Shown piece after piece: positions 30,442 through 38,612 of a DNA stretch of 39,017 bases. The first letter of the stretch is position 1, and every line of letters begins with the position of its first letter. Both the position numbers and the translations under genes were made by a program. This DNA comes from Oscillospiraceae bacterium (GTDB lineage: Bacteria; Bacillota; Clostridia; Oscillospirales; JAKOTC01), in contig DAOPZJ010000014.1 in NCBI GenBank assembly GCA_035353335.1, forward strand, positions 10,546 to 49,562, written 5' to 3'. Below the pieces are notes generated by a model, which worked only from the letters and a program-made list of their open reading frames with translations, was not told the origin of the DNA and searched no databases.

Positions 30442-31204
30442 GCGCGATCACCTCGACGCCGGATTCCCCGATCTTTGCAAGTTCGTCTTCAATACCTTCC
30501 CAATCGGAAATCAGCATGTCGAATTTGTCAACGGGGCAGACCTGAATAAAGGCGATGCGCCCCACTTTCTGCCCCGGCATCAGCAAAATCCGCTTGCGGC
30601 TGTTGGCGACCACGGCACGCTGGAAAGTTGCGGTCTCTTCGGTGTCATTGGAGAGCCCGAACTGCGCGGTGACTCCCGCACCGGTGATAAAGCAAAGATC
30701 GAAATGAAGCTTTTTGATGAATTCCGCCGCCATGCTGTCAACCATCGACGCGCTTCGGCGCATCTTTCCGCCCGCAAGCCAGACCTCGACATTTTCCCAT
30801 GCCCGCAGACGGTTTGCGAGATCGACCGAGTTGATTACCAGCGTATATTTGATGTCGCGCGGCAGATGGCGCAGCATTAAATACCCGAGCGACCCGCTGG
30901 TCAGATAAACCACATCGTTTTCATGCACTTCCTGCGCCGCTCTTTTTGCGATGGCGTCGGCGGTTTCCCAGATCGGCATCGTATCGTAATTTCGGTTGCA
31001 CGGCGGTATCATGCGCGTCTGCGTCGGCGTGATCGCCCCGCCCCGTGTGCGTTTGCAAAGCCCGTTTTCGTCGAGCAGCCGCAGATCGCGCCGCGCCGAC
31101 TCCCCGGAGACATTGTACTTTTCCACGATCTCATAGATCGTGATCTTCCCGTTTTTGCGGATTAACTCGGCAATCTCCCGCTGCCGTTCTTCCATGAATA
31201 CCAT
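30422..31204 (-). CDS. DeoR/GlpR-family sugar-responsive repressor
   Basis: A 260-residue transcription factor with an N-terminal winged helix (EERQREIAELIRKNGKITIY, then VSGESARRDLRLLDENGLCKRTRGG) and a C-terminal sugar-phosphate isomerase-like effector domain (DVVYLTSGSLGYLMLRHLP, INSVDLANRL, LAGGKMRRSA, FITGAGV). DeoR proteins usually bind a phosphorylated sugar and release a catabolic operon. It is divergent from the GH172 gene, with 248 bases of shared regulatory DNA, so that operon is its likely target. ATG 31204 is used; a second ATG lies 9 bases downstream and neither has a strong ribosome site. Confidence 0.88.
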   Translation of the reverse strand: MVFMEERQREIAELIRKNGKITIYEIVEKYNVSGESARRDLRLLDENGLCKRTRGGAITPTQTRMIPPCNRNYDTMPIWETADAIAKRAAQEVHENDVVYLTSGSLGYLMLRHLPRDIKYTLVINSVDLANRLRAWENVEVWLAGGKMRRSASMVDSMAAEFIKKLHFDLCFITGAGVTAQFGLSNDTEETATFQRAVVANSRKRILLMPGQKVGRIAFIQVCPVDKFDMLISDWEGIEDELAKIGESGVEVIALEKPAE

Positions 31205-31249
31205 AACTTCTTAACCCCTTATCGTGTATTTGCCGGCGCTGACATCTTA

Positions 31250-31278
31250 AATATACCTCGCGTTTGGCCATATGTCAA
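31250..31278 (-). promoter_or_regulatory. Promoter of the DeoR/XRE pair
   Basis: Minus strand TTGACA (31278-31273), 17-base spacer, TATATT (31255-31250). Its -35 box overlaps the left arm of the inverted repeat at 31276, so a repressor bound there would also block this promoter. Confidence 0.78.
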
Positions 31279-31324
31279 CATATTCGGTAATCGGATTTCC
31301 GTTTATTTATGTTCAAATATGTTG
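31276..31324. promoter_or_regulatory. Candidate operator between DeoR and GH172 genes
   Basis: CAACATATT (31276-31284) is exactly complementary to AATATGTTG (31316-31324). Beside the arms lie CGGTAAT (31285-31291) and ATTACCG (31330-31336), also exact complements, but in the reverse order relative to the arms. The pattern overlaps the DeoR promoter and lies 41 bases before the GH172 -35 box. It is a good candidate for a two-site DeoR or XRE operator. Confidence 0.55.
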
Positions 31325-31364
31325 CATTAATTACCGTTATAATGTAAACCTGCATTCTTTTTCC

Positions 31365-31392
31365 TTGACAATTCGGCTTGTTGGTCTATAAT
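31365..31392 (+). promoter_or_regulatory. Promoter of the GH172-flavodoxin operon
   Basis: TTGACA (31365-31370), 16-base spacer, perfect TATAAT (31387-31392). Strong if not repressed, which fits control by the divergent DeoR protein. Confidence 0.85.
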
Positions 31393-31452
31393 AGACACCA
31401 GTGACCCAGCCCACAAAATTTGATATGATAAATCGTTATAAAGGGGAATTTT

Positions 31453-32475
31453 ATGTTTTCAAAGCTGACACAGCCCTGCGACTTCACCGCCAAACGCGAG
31501 GGCAGCTGGGACCGCACCGGCGGCAACCTCGACCTTCGCAGCATCGCCCCCGGCGAAACGCTGGTTATGGCCGATTTGGAAGGTCCCGGCAAAATCGTTC
31601 ACTGGTGGTGCACGGTCGCGGGTGAAGCCGTCGAAATGTTCAACCGCATGCTTGTACTGCGTTTTTATTGGGACGACGAGGAAACCCCGAGCGTCGAGGC
31701 CCCGTTAGGCGACTTTTTCGGCTCCGGTCACGGCATTCAGGCCGACTGCATCTCGCTGCCGATCACCTCAGTGCACGGCGGCACCGGCCGCAATTGCTGG
31801 TTTGAAATGCCGTTTCAAAAGCATGCCAAACTAACGATTACCAACGAGGCCGACAAGGAAATCCGCTCGTTTTATTGGAATATCGACTGGCAGAAATACG
31901 ACTCTCTGCCCGCCGATACGATGTACTTCCACGCCCGCTACCGTCAGGAATACCCGACCGCTTTCGGCAAGGACTACACCATTCTCGAAGCCACGGGCAA
32001 AGGCCACTATGTCGGTGTGACGCTGAACATCGAAAAAGCGCTCATCCCCGGTTGGTTCGGCGAAGGCGACGAAAAAATCTACATCGACGGCGAGGAACAC
32101 CCCTCCATCTGGGGCACCGGTACCGAGGACTACTTTTTAACCGCGTGGAGCCCGCACGTATACCATACGGCCTTTGCCGGCTTCAGCATTTCGCAGGGCA
32201 TCAACCACCCCGGCGACAAGACCACGGCCTACCGTTTCCATGTCCTCGACCCGATCCCGTTCCAAAAGAGCATCCGCGTCAACATCGAGCACGCTTGGAC
32301 GGTCGAGAACAAGGAGTTCGCCGACCATTATTCAAGCGTGGCTTATTGGTATCAGGCAGAGCCGCACCATACTGAGGAAGCATTCCCGGGACCGATTGAA
32401 CGCCGCGCCAAGTGGCCCGAGAACGTGACATACGACGATTTCTGGAAAAACGGAGATCCCACCAAGGGCTTTTAA
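31453..32475 (+). CDS. GH172 (DUF2961) family glycoside hydrolase
   Basis: A 340-residue protein of the DUF2961 family, now glycoside hydrolase family 172, whose described members act on fructofuranose or arabinofuranose linkages. The chain shows GPGKIVHWWCTV (44-55), GRNCWFEMPFQK (112-123), the EGDEKIYIDGE segment (204-214) and GTGTEDYFLTAW (221-232). E204 and E225 are in the two strongly conserved acidic segments and likely catalytic. No signal peptide is seen, so it is cytoplasmic. AAGGGG about 7 bases before the ATG is the ribosome site. It is the first gene of an operon with a flavodoxin (30 bases away) and a GH38-like gene. Confidence 0.9.
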   Translation: MFSKLTQPCDFTAKREGSWDRTGGNLDLRSIAPGETLVMADLEGPGKIVHWWCTVAGEAVEMFNRMLVLRFYWDDEETPSVEAPLGDFFGSGHGIQADCISLPITSVHGGTGRNCWFEMPFQKHAKLTITNEADKEIRSFYWNIDWQKYDSLPADTMYFHARYRQEYPTAFGKDYTILEATGKGHYVGVTLNIEKALIPGWFGEGDEKIYIDGEEHPSIWGTGTEDYFLTAWSPHVYHTAFAGFSISQGINHPGDKTTAYRFHVLDPIPFQKSIRVNIEHAWTVENKEFADHYSSVAYWYQAEPHHTEEAFPGPIERRAKWPENVTYDDFWKNGDPTKGF

Positions 32476-32505
32476 CAGCCCGCAACCCTCAAAGGAGGAA
32501 ATGGT

Positions 32506-32973
32506 ATGAACATCGGCATTTTTGTCTACTCCCAAACCGGGAACACGCTCTCGGTGGCACAAAAACTCGAGGGCACCCTGCGTTCCATCGGTCATATGGT
32601 GGCTATTAAGAATGTGAAAGCCGTTGACGATCATCCCAGTTCCGACGCATCCCGTAAAGTCGAAACACCGCCCGACATCTCAAACTTTGACACCGTGATT
32701 TTCGCCGCCCCCGTACAGGCGTTTTCACTCGCTCGCCCCATGAAGGTATTTTTGGCGCAGATTGCATCGCTGTCCGGCAAGAAAGTGTACGGTTTTGTCA
32801 CACAGGGCCTCAAAAAGCCGTGGCTCGGCGGCAATCGTGCGATTCGTGAGATCACCGCCGCCTGTAATTTGAAAGGCGCAGAGCTGCTTGCAAGCGGTAT
32901 CATCTGTTGGAATTCCGACACGCGTGAAAGCCAAATCAATGAGCTCACCAAAAGGTTCACCGAAATCCAATAA
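32506..32973 (+). CDS. Flavodoxin-family protein (copy 1)
   Basis: A 155-residue flavodoxin-like protein. The FMN phosphate loop is VYSQTGNTLSVAQKL (7-21) and the isoalloxazine-side segment is FAAPVQAFSLARPM. A short insertion after strand two (KAVDDHPSSDASRKVE) replaces the acidic helix of classical flavodoxins. It probably carries FMN and passes electrons to an unknown partner in the cytoplasm. AAAGGAGG (32491-32498) is 7 bases from the ATG. It sits between GH172 and the GH38-like gene, and a paralogue lies downstream of the latter. The intervening 32974-33071 has a partial AGGTGAA/TTCACCT hairpin but no terminator T-run. Confidence 0.85.
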   Translation: MNIGIFVYSQTGNTLSVAQKLEGTLRSIGHMVAIKNVKAVDDHPSSDASRKVETPPDISNFDTVIFAAPVQAFSLARPMKVFLAQIASLSGKKVYGFVTQGLKKPWLGGNRAIREITAACNLKGAELLASGIICWNSDTRESQINELTKRFTEIQ

Positions 32974-33071
32974 CCGCAAGGTGAACGGTACCGTTTCCCG
33001 TGCTTCACCTGTGACATCATTCCGATAAAAACCGCTTTAGAAAACAAGATATCACCGAGGATTTTGATTTG

Positions 33072-36000
33072 ATGAAACTCGCTTTTATCGGCAGCCCCGA
33101 ACGCTATCGGGGTAAATTCGGCGAATACCGAAAATGGTCATTGTGGGATTCTTACGGCTACACCCTGCTGTTCAGCCCCGAAATCTTGCATTGTTTCCGC
33201 ACATTGCCCGAATTGCTTAACAGCACCGCGATCGGCAGCGTCGAATTCGGTAAATATGATTTAATAGTTCTTCCCGAATGCAAAGACAGCTCTCCCACGG
33301 AGGGCCATCTTTGCAAGTCAAAGGCCCAAAAAGCAATTGTCGTTCAGCCGTCCGAAAAGATGCTGTATGATCGGTGCAATATTGATTCTGTAAAAAAAGT
33401 CCCCTCTTTAAAAGAGACCTGGCACATGCCGGAAAAGGATTATCTCTACCCCTCCGGCCTTGAATTTCAAATTCTCGTTCCGAAAAACGCCGAGGTTCTT
33501 TCGTTGATCGGCGAAAATCCGGATTGTTTTTTATGCGGTAATACCGGCGTTTTCACCACCGATTTTTTCAAGGCGATTACCGCGCATATCCACGAGCCGA
33601 TCTTGCCCCGCCTGCTCTCCGACGCCTCGAAACTGCTCTGTAAAACCGTTTTATCGCTCGCCGGTATCACGCCCACTCCGTGTTCAACAGAAGATGAGGA
33701 CTTGCACCGGGACTTTCACGCAGCGGGCTATGCGTTGCAAATCATGCGCGAGCTCTGCGGGGACAACGATTTCCTGCCCACATTCGAGCATCACTTGATT
33801 GCCGCCTCCGATGCCTTTGTTTCGTCGCAATTCGATCTCTGCCAATCCCGTCTGAAAGACGCTTTCACGGTCTTAGCCGACTACCGCAAACGGATTATTT
33901 CCAAGGACATCTTTTTCATCGACACCATCCATGCAGGCAGCATGTTGTCCGACTCGGGCTATTTTGAATTTGACTGGCCCCAAAAGACCGCTGAATTTCT
34001 GTCCAATATGACAAGTTGGGTCGAGCGCCGCAATTTTAAGTTCTGCGTCGATTTCGGCGCGGGCGCGATGGAGCACTTTTTCAAGCGCTACCCGAAACTC
34101 AAAGCCCGCATGGCAAAGGCCGCGCAGGCCGGTTTGATCGAATTCGTCAACGGCACCTACTCTCAGCCCTACCCGCTTCTCTATTCCAACGAATCCATGC
34201 TGCGGCAGTTTGAATTCGGAAAAACCGAGGTCAAATCGCTTTTCGGTGTGGAAGTCAAAACCTATGCCTCACAGGAATTCGGTTTTACTTCTTCCCTACC
34301 CGCTTTGTTGAATCTCGCGGGTTATCATGCCAATGTGGGGCGCGTTTATAACCAAGGCGATGTCCCGCGCGATGACAAAAAGCTAATCAATTGGCGCGGA
34401 AAAGACGGTGAAGAAATCCCCACGCTTCCGGCGCATTCCTACCCCTCCGAAAAAGAGTACGACTTCACCTATGCCAATCTGCATATCAAATTGCAGGAGG
34501 CCGAAAAACACGCGCCCGACATCGTGGTGTCCACTTCTCTCGGCGATGCGTCTTATTATCGCCCATTCCGTGAAGAACTCACCCGCATACAGTTTTACGC
34601 CCCGGTCTTCGGTGAGATCTGCACTTTTGCCGACTACTTCAAACGCTGCCAACCCGAAAGCACTTATGATATCAAGGCCGACGATCTGAAGTTCGACGGA
34701 TACTTTTTAAATCTCGACAACTGGGAATCGCTGCACGCGAAACATGCGGGCGGCGCCAACCGGCACGGCTGTCTCGTTCAACAGGCCGAATTTTCTTTGC
34801 TTGCGCTTGAACAAGCCGATGCCACACTGTTCGCTCTGACCGGAACCCCGTCCGGATCGGTAAATTGGAAACCCCTTTTGCAGTACGAAGGCCATGACAA
34901 TTATGTCGTCCCCTACGAGACCGTCGGCGAATTCATGCGCGATCAGGGCAATTTGATTCACTACTGCGGCCCTGCCAACCAAATCTCTTTGCGCGAACGT
35001 TCCGAAAGCAAACTTCTCTCCTCACTCGAGTCCGCCGAAAGAGCGCTTGATTCCCGGCTTGATCAATTATGCAATCTGTTATCTGGTGACCCGGATACTG
35101 ATCTCGTTTTTAATCCCGCCCCCGCCCGAACAATACTGGTTGAGGTGAAAGAAAAAGGAGAATTTGCTTATCTCGACGGCGTACCGATCCCGTCTCAGCC
35201 CACCGAATCCGGCACGTTGCTCGAACTCAATCTGCCCGCAAACGGCTTCCGCTTGTTCAAACAAATCCGTCGTCCTGAACAGCGTATCGTCTTTGACACG
35301 CGTAGCGAAGAATCCGGGTCGGAGGTAATCTGTCATCCTGAGCATGAAGATTTTTTCGAAAGAAAAATTCCTCCGGGGAACGTGTGCAAGACGTTTCCTT
35401 GCGAAGGATCTCGGCTTGATGATTGGCCCATTAATAACGATTTCTTCACCTTGAAAATCAACACGAGTACCGGTATCCTTGAAGTCCTCGACCCGTCCGG
35501 TCAGCCGATTGTAAAGATCGGTCTCTCTTATAAGGATTACTTTATGCGAACCGACCATGTGGAGCTTTCCGAAAGCGGCGCTCTGCGTCAGACCGTCTCG
35601 GTCAGCGGCAAACTGATAAAAAGCGGCCATACTGCCGCCGCATTCACTACCGATATCGAACTCACTGCTCATTCGGGTATTTTGCGGTTCAAAACAACTT
35701 TGGAACTCAATGAAACCCTGCACGGCGACGCCTGGGAAAATTCGATCAAAGCCGCTTTTTCGTTTGCTTCACCCGTCCGATCGGTTTTGCGCAACTGCTC
35801 CGGCATTGTCGAAGAGACCAAACTCGAAAAATTCGGCAGCTTGTATTTTACCGCTGTCCGAACCGAACGCGGAATGGTCAACCTCTATAATCACGGAAAT
35901 AAACTCTATCGCTTCCGCAATCAGACGCTCGAAAATGTGCTGTTGACAGAGCGCGAGCCGATGCGCACGTTTGAATACGCCCTTGAACTCAATGCCCCTG

Positions 36001-36353
36001 CTACCGCCGCACAGGCGCTTAAAGCCGTTTCGCCTTGTTTTATTAAAAAAGCGAATCCTTCCGTTCAAAATAAACCGGTTCAACCCGCCGAGGTCTTTTC
36101 GCTGTTCACCCACGACGCCGAAAACGTGTTGGTCACGGGCATGCGCGAACAAAACGGCCAAATCGAAGTCACCTATCAGGAGGTAGCGGGCAAAGAGACC
36201 ACCGTCACAGTCCGCTCCCCGCTCCCGATCAAACGCGCCTATTTCACCGACCTCTCGGGAAACATTATCGAAGAACTTCCCTTAAAATCAGGCGGAGTCA
36301 CACTCAAACTGAACCCTTGCGCTTTGAAAATCGTACGGTTTTTGTTCTCATAA
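33072..36353 (+). CDS. Very large glycoside hydrolase GH38-related protein
   Basis: A 1093-residue cytoplasmic protein (no signal peptide). An N-terminal region of about 270 residues has an alpha/beta look (YGYTLLFSPEILHCF, KYDLIVLPECKDS) and no family I can name. From about 278 a GH38/57-like barrel follows (FFIDTIHAGSMLSDSGYF, DFGAGAMEHFFKRYPKLKAR, GLIEFVNGTYSQPYPL, then YASQEFGFTSSLPALL) and the C-terminal 450 residues look like beta-sandwich domains of alpha-mannosidases. The zinc site is changed: H287 is followed by A-G where H-x-D is expected, and the nucleophile position has E402 instead of Asp. Residues 753-782 are a repeat-derived insert. It could be a divergent glycosidase or a new activity. 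Confidence 0.75.
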   Translation: MKLAFIGSPERYRGKFGEYRKWSLWDSYGYTLLFSPEILHCFRTLPELLNSTAIGSVEFGKYDLIVLPECKDSSPTEGHLCKSKAQKAIVVQPSEKMLYDRCNIDSVKKVPSLKETWHMPEKDYLYPSGLEFQILVPKNAEVLSLIGENPDCFLCGNTGVFTTDFFKAITAHIHEPILPRLLSDASKLLCKTVLSLAGITPTPCSTEDEDLHRDFHAAGYALQIMRELCGDNDFLPTFEHHLIAASDAFVSSQFDLCQSRLKDAFTVLADYRKRIISKDIFFIDTIHAGSMLSDSGYFEFDWPQKTAEFLSNMTSWVERRNFKFCVDFGAGAMEHFFKRYPKLKARMAKAAQAGLIEFVNGTYSQPYPLLYSNESMLRQFEFGKTEVKSLFGVEVKTYASQEFGFTSSLPALLNLAGYHANVGRVYNQGDVPRDDKKLINWRGKDGEEIPTLPAHSYPSEKEYDFTYANLHIKLQEAEKHAPDIVVSTSLGDASYYRPFREELTRIQFYAPVFGEICTFADYFKRCQPESTYDIKADDLKFDGYFLNLDNWESLHAKHAGGANRHGCLVQQAEFSLLALEQADATLFALTGTPSGSVNWKPLLQYEGHDNYVVPYETVGEFMRDQGNLIHYCGPANQISLRERSESKLLSSLESAERALDSRLDQLCNLLSGDPDTDLVFNPAPARTILVEVKEKGEFAYLDGVPIPSQPTESGTLLELNLPANGFRLFKQIRRPEQRIVFDTRSEESGSEVICHPEHEDFFERKIPPGNVCKTFPCEGSRLDDWPINNDFFTLKINTSTGILEVLDPSGQPIVKIGLSYKDYFMRTDHVELSESGALRQTVSVSGKLIKSGHTAAAFTTDIELTAHSGILRFKTTLELNETLHGDAWENSIKAAFSFASPVRSVLRNCSGIVEETKLEKFGSLYFTAVRTERGMVNLYNHGNKLYRFRNQTLENVLLTEREPMRTFEYALELNAPATAAQALKAVSPCFIKKANPSVQNKPVQPAEVFSLFTHDAENVLVTGMREQNGQIEVTYQEVAGKETTVTVRSPLPIKRAYFTDLSGNIIEELPLKSGGVTLKLNPCALKIVRFLFS
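35328..35417 (+). repeat. REP-like element inserted in frame in the GH38-related gene
   Basis: Begins with TCTGTCATCCTGAGCATGAA (from 35329) and ends with TTGCGAAGGATCTCGGCTTG (to about 35418). CATCCTGAGC...CGAAGGATCTCGG is a widespread intergenic repeat in many bacterial genomes. Here it adds about 30 residues (ICHPEHEDFFERKIPPGN, then VCKTFPCEGSRLD) to the protein without breaking the frame. The inner part is diverged from what I remember of the consensus. Confidence 0.7.
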
Positions 36354-36361
36354 TATTATAC

Positions 36362-36390
36362 TTGACATACAATGAATTCTGTTTTACAGT
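36362..36390 (+). promoter_or_regulatory. Promoter of flavodoxin copy 2
   Basis: TTGACA (36362-36367), 17-base spacer, TACAGT (36385-36390), starting 9 bases after the GH38-like stop. It would let flavodoxin 2 and the FMN-binding gene be made without the glycosidases. Confidence 0.75.
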
Positions 36391-36425
36391 GATACCATCA
36401 AGTACAGGAAGGCGGCAGTTTATAT

Positions 36426-36887
36426 ATGAATATCGGTTTGATTGTCTATTCCGAGACCGGAAACACCCTTTCGGTCGCGCAGAAACTCGAGCAGGCGCTC
36501 AAATCCGCCGGGCATACGGTGGCTTTGGAAAAAATCGAGGCTGACAAAGATCCCAAGACCGGCATGGTTTCCCGGCTCAGATCAGCGCCTGCCGTCGATG
36601 TCTACGACGCTGTCGTCTTTGCGTCTCCCGTACAGGCATTTTCGCTCGCAAAAGGCATGTCTGCCTACTTGGCTCAGATATCATCCCTTTCGGGTAAAAA
36701 GGCCGCCTGTTTTATCACAAAACAACTCAAAGCCAATTGGATGGGCGGTACCAAAGCAATCCGCCAGATAACGGCCGCCTGCAAAGAAAAAGGGGCGGAC
36801 GTTACATTGAATGGTATCATATGCTGGTCGAGCGAAAACCGGGAGGCTCAGATCGATGAGGTTGTCCGCCGTTTGAGCGCAATCTGA
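36426..36887 (+). CDS. Flavodoxin-family protein (copy 2)
   Basis: A 153-residue paralogue of the flavodoxin at 32506, roughly half identical by eye. The FMN loop is VYSETGNTLSVAQKL (7-21) and the second loop FASPVQAFSLAKGM. Both copies end with the same GIICW motif before the last helix. A distant AGGAAGGCGG (36406-36415) is the only ribosome site. It is followed after 15 bases by the FMN-binding membrane protein, an obvious candidate redox partner. Own promoter at 36362. Confidence 0.85.
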   Translation: MNIGLIVYSETGNTLSVAQKLEQALKSAGHTVALEKIEADKDPKTGMVSRLRSAPAVDVYDAVVFASPVQAFSLAKGMSAYLAQISSLSGKKAACFITKQLKANWMGGTKAIRQITAACKEKGADVTLNGIICWSSENREAQIDEVVRRLSAI

Positions 36888-36902
36888 CAGAGGGGTAAGC
36901 TC

Positions 36903-37310
36903 ATGCGGAAAACAATTAAGGTTTTACTCATCATTCTGATCATTGTTGTTGTGTTAGTCGCCGCAGGGGTGATTTTTATGTCATCTGTTTCAAAAAAGCT
37001 CAATGCGCTTACCCAAACTCAGATTTCGGACATCGATTTATCTGCTGTTGCGGACGGAACATATGAAGGCGAATATAACGCTTTCCCTATTTCGGCTGAG
37101 GTTTCGGTTACCGTCAAGAACCACATAATCACAAACATAGACTTGATCAAACACATCAACGGTCAGGGCGGCGCTGCGGAAGCGATTCCGGGGAAAGTCA
37201 TACAAGCCCAGTCGCTTCAAGTCGACGCGATTACCGGCGCGACCTGCAGCAGCAAAGTCATTTTGCTTGCGATTCGGGATGCGCTGACAAGATCTCCTTC
37301 AGCCGGGTAA
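36903..37310 (+). CDS. Membrane-anchored FMN-binding domain protein
   Basis: A 135-residue protein with one N-terminal membrane span (about 6-27) and an FMN_bind domain (about 50-130) like that of NqrC/RnfG. DAITGAT (108-114) matches the D-x-x-(S/T)-G-A-T flavinylation motif, so FMN is probably attached covalently to T114 by an ApbE-type enzyme, outside the membrane. No ApbE gene is in the window. It is cotranscribed with flavodoxin 2. AGAGGGG precedes the ATG by about 8 bases. A good terminator follows. The electron acceptor is unknown. Confidence 0.86.
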   Translation: MRKTIKVLLIILIIVVVLVAAGVIFMSSVSKKLNALTQTQISDIDLSAVADGTYEGEYNAFPISAEVSVTVKNHIITNIDLIKHINGQGGAAEAIPGKVIQAQSLQVDAITGATCSSKVILLAIRDALTRSPSAG

Positions 37311-37328
37311 TATTTTTATAACGAAAAG

Positions 37329-37364
37329 ATACGGCCAAACGCTTTTGCGTTGGCCGTATTTTAT
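37329..37364 (+). terminator. Terminator of the flavodoxin/FMN-binding genes
   Basis: ATACGGCCAAACGC (37329-37342) pairs with GCGTTGGCCGTAT (37347-37359) with one bulged A and a TTTT loop, followed by TTTTATG. Confidence 0.9.
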
Positions 37365-37401
37365 GATTAACAGCATCGTGGGTTTCCCTTTGGTTTCTTA
37401 A

Positions 37402-38067
37402 TTATTGCATTTCTTTAAACAATGCTAAAAATTCGCCTTCCGTGGTCTCATCAAATATTGTCAAGTTGAGTTGAACGAATATTTCGCCGGTATCTCCTTC
37501 AAGACAGCGGTAATATTCGATAAATCTCGCATTATCAATTCCGGCAAGAGTATAGGCAAACCGTTCATAGGTCAGTCCGCCGATCTCAACTGCTGTGATA
37601 TCTTCCGGAATGGCCTTCAAACGAATAGCTCCGAAATTCACGGGGCTTTTCAACTGCCGTGCACTCAGCTGTGCCTGATCCAATGCGGTTGCGGAGGATG
37701 CAACAACGTCGTAAAACCTGATGTATAACTTCGAATCATCGGTTTTACTGATGAAGGCATCGACGTAATCCGAATATCTCCCAAGATCTTTATATATATC
37801 CGGACTGTAATTGAAACTCTCGATGATGTCAGCGTCACTCTTGATTTGCCAGTCGCCGGGCACGACAAGAGAAATACCGGTCTCTCGGTTGGCATATGTA
37901 CGCCCGTTCCAAACGCCTCGTCCCGGTATTCCGGATACAGGCTTCCAAATAAACAAAGTGACCGCGAGTGCCGTTATAATCACGATCGCCGCGATTATAA
38001 AAAAGAGATTAAAATTCCTGCCCGTCTTCGAAAGTTTAAAATTCGATCCCGGGAAAAATATTGCCAT
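37402..38067 (-). CDS. Membrane-anchored protein of unknown function
   Basis: A 221-residue protein with a basic N-terminus, one transmembrane segment (about 20-42, LFFIIAAIVIITALAVTLFI) and an extracellular domain beginning after GVWNGRTYANRETGISLVVP. The segment YANRETGISLVVPGDWQI followed by alternating strands resembles the PsbP/Mog1-like fold of secreted proteins (FTNxxxGFSLxxPxxW), but the match is general. The remaining part ends FVQLNLTIFDETTEGEFLAL. No neighbour on the same strand. It has an AAAGGG ribosome site about 11 bases upstream. Function not known. Confidence 0.7.
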   Translation of the reverse strand: MAIFFPGSNFKLSKTGRNFNLFFIIAAIVIITALAVTLFIWKPVSGIPGRGVWNGRTYANRETGISLVVPGDWQIKSDADIIESFNYSPDIYKDLGRYSDYVDAFISKTDDSKLYIRFYDVVASSATALDQAQLSARQLKSPVNFGAIRLKAIPEDITAVEIGGLTYERFAYTLAGIDNARFIEYYRCLEGDTGEIFVQLNLTIFDETTEGEFLALFKEMQ

Positions 38068-38403
38068 TCTAATACCGGCCCTTTCATTACCATACAGTTA
38101 TTTTTAATGCGGCAGTATTGAAAATTCCTTCCGCTTCTCTCTGAGAAGGGTATTTAGCATGAATTTTACCCTGACCGGAATATTTTGTCAACCCTGCTTT
38201 GCCAAGCACATCTGCTTTTCGAATCGGATATTATAGAGCGGGTCCGTCCGTGCAATCATAAAACGCTGCCGGCATATATACGATTGCATGGGCCTCTCAT
38301 TGCAAAATATAAAAAGGAAAAATTGTTGATATTTTAATAAATCAAGTGATTTTTAAGAGAAAAGCCCAAAAAATTATTAGATCCGAGAAAGGATGGTTAT
38401 AAA
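38068..38403. other. Long intergenic region before the holin-like gene
   Basis: No gene is supported here. A minus-strand stretch at about 38100-38215 reads without stops in one frame and has a second open frame beside it, but no start codon or ribosome site fits, so it may be a decayed fragment. The right part is AT-rich (38310-38380), as in promoter DNA, with no TTGACA/TATAAT pair I would call. GAAAGGA (about 38388) is the ribosome site of the next gene. Confidence 0.4.
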
Positions 38404-38595
38404 ATGAAACAGAACAGGTTGAAATCTCCGGTTTTTTGGTCGAGCTTGGCCTCGCAGGTACTCACCATTCTCGTCCTCACGGGGGTCATCGGCTCAGCGT
38501 GGAGCGCTCCCATCACCGGTATCATTACAGCAGTGCTCCAGATCCTCACCATTTTCGGCTTGCTAAACAATCCGACCGACAGTGAAAACTTCTGA
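38404..38595 (+). CDS. Phage holin-like small membrane protein
   Basis: A 63-residue protein with two hydrophobic segments (about 10-30 and 34-54) and the ending LLNNPTDSENF. KSPVFWSSLASQVLTILVLT and GLLNNPTD resemble the short holins (PF04531-like) of Bacillota phages. Holins form lesions in the membrane to let endolysin out. GAAAGGA is about 9 bases before the ATG. It is 17 bases from the next gene. No endolysin or structural gene is visible on the left, so any prophage would continue to the right of the window. Confidence 0.72.
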   Translation: MKQNRLKSPVFWSSLASQVLTILVLTGVIGSAWSAPITGIITAVLQILTIFGLLNNPTDSENF

Positions 38596-38612
38596 CCGGA
38601 GGAAAAATCGCC

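Noticed and set aside
32974..33068. Terminator between flavodoxin 1 and the GH38-like gene
   Set aside because: The AGGTGAA/TTCACCT pair has no following T-run and a large loop, so cotranscription remains the simpler view.
38100..38290. A decayed gene on the minus strand before the holin
   Set aside because: Open stretches in two frames give no recognisable protein, and no start or ribosome site fits.
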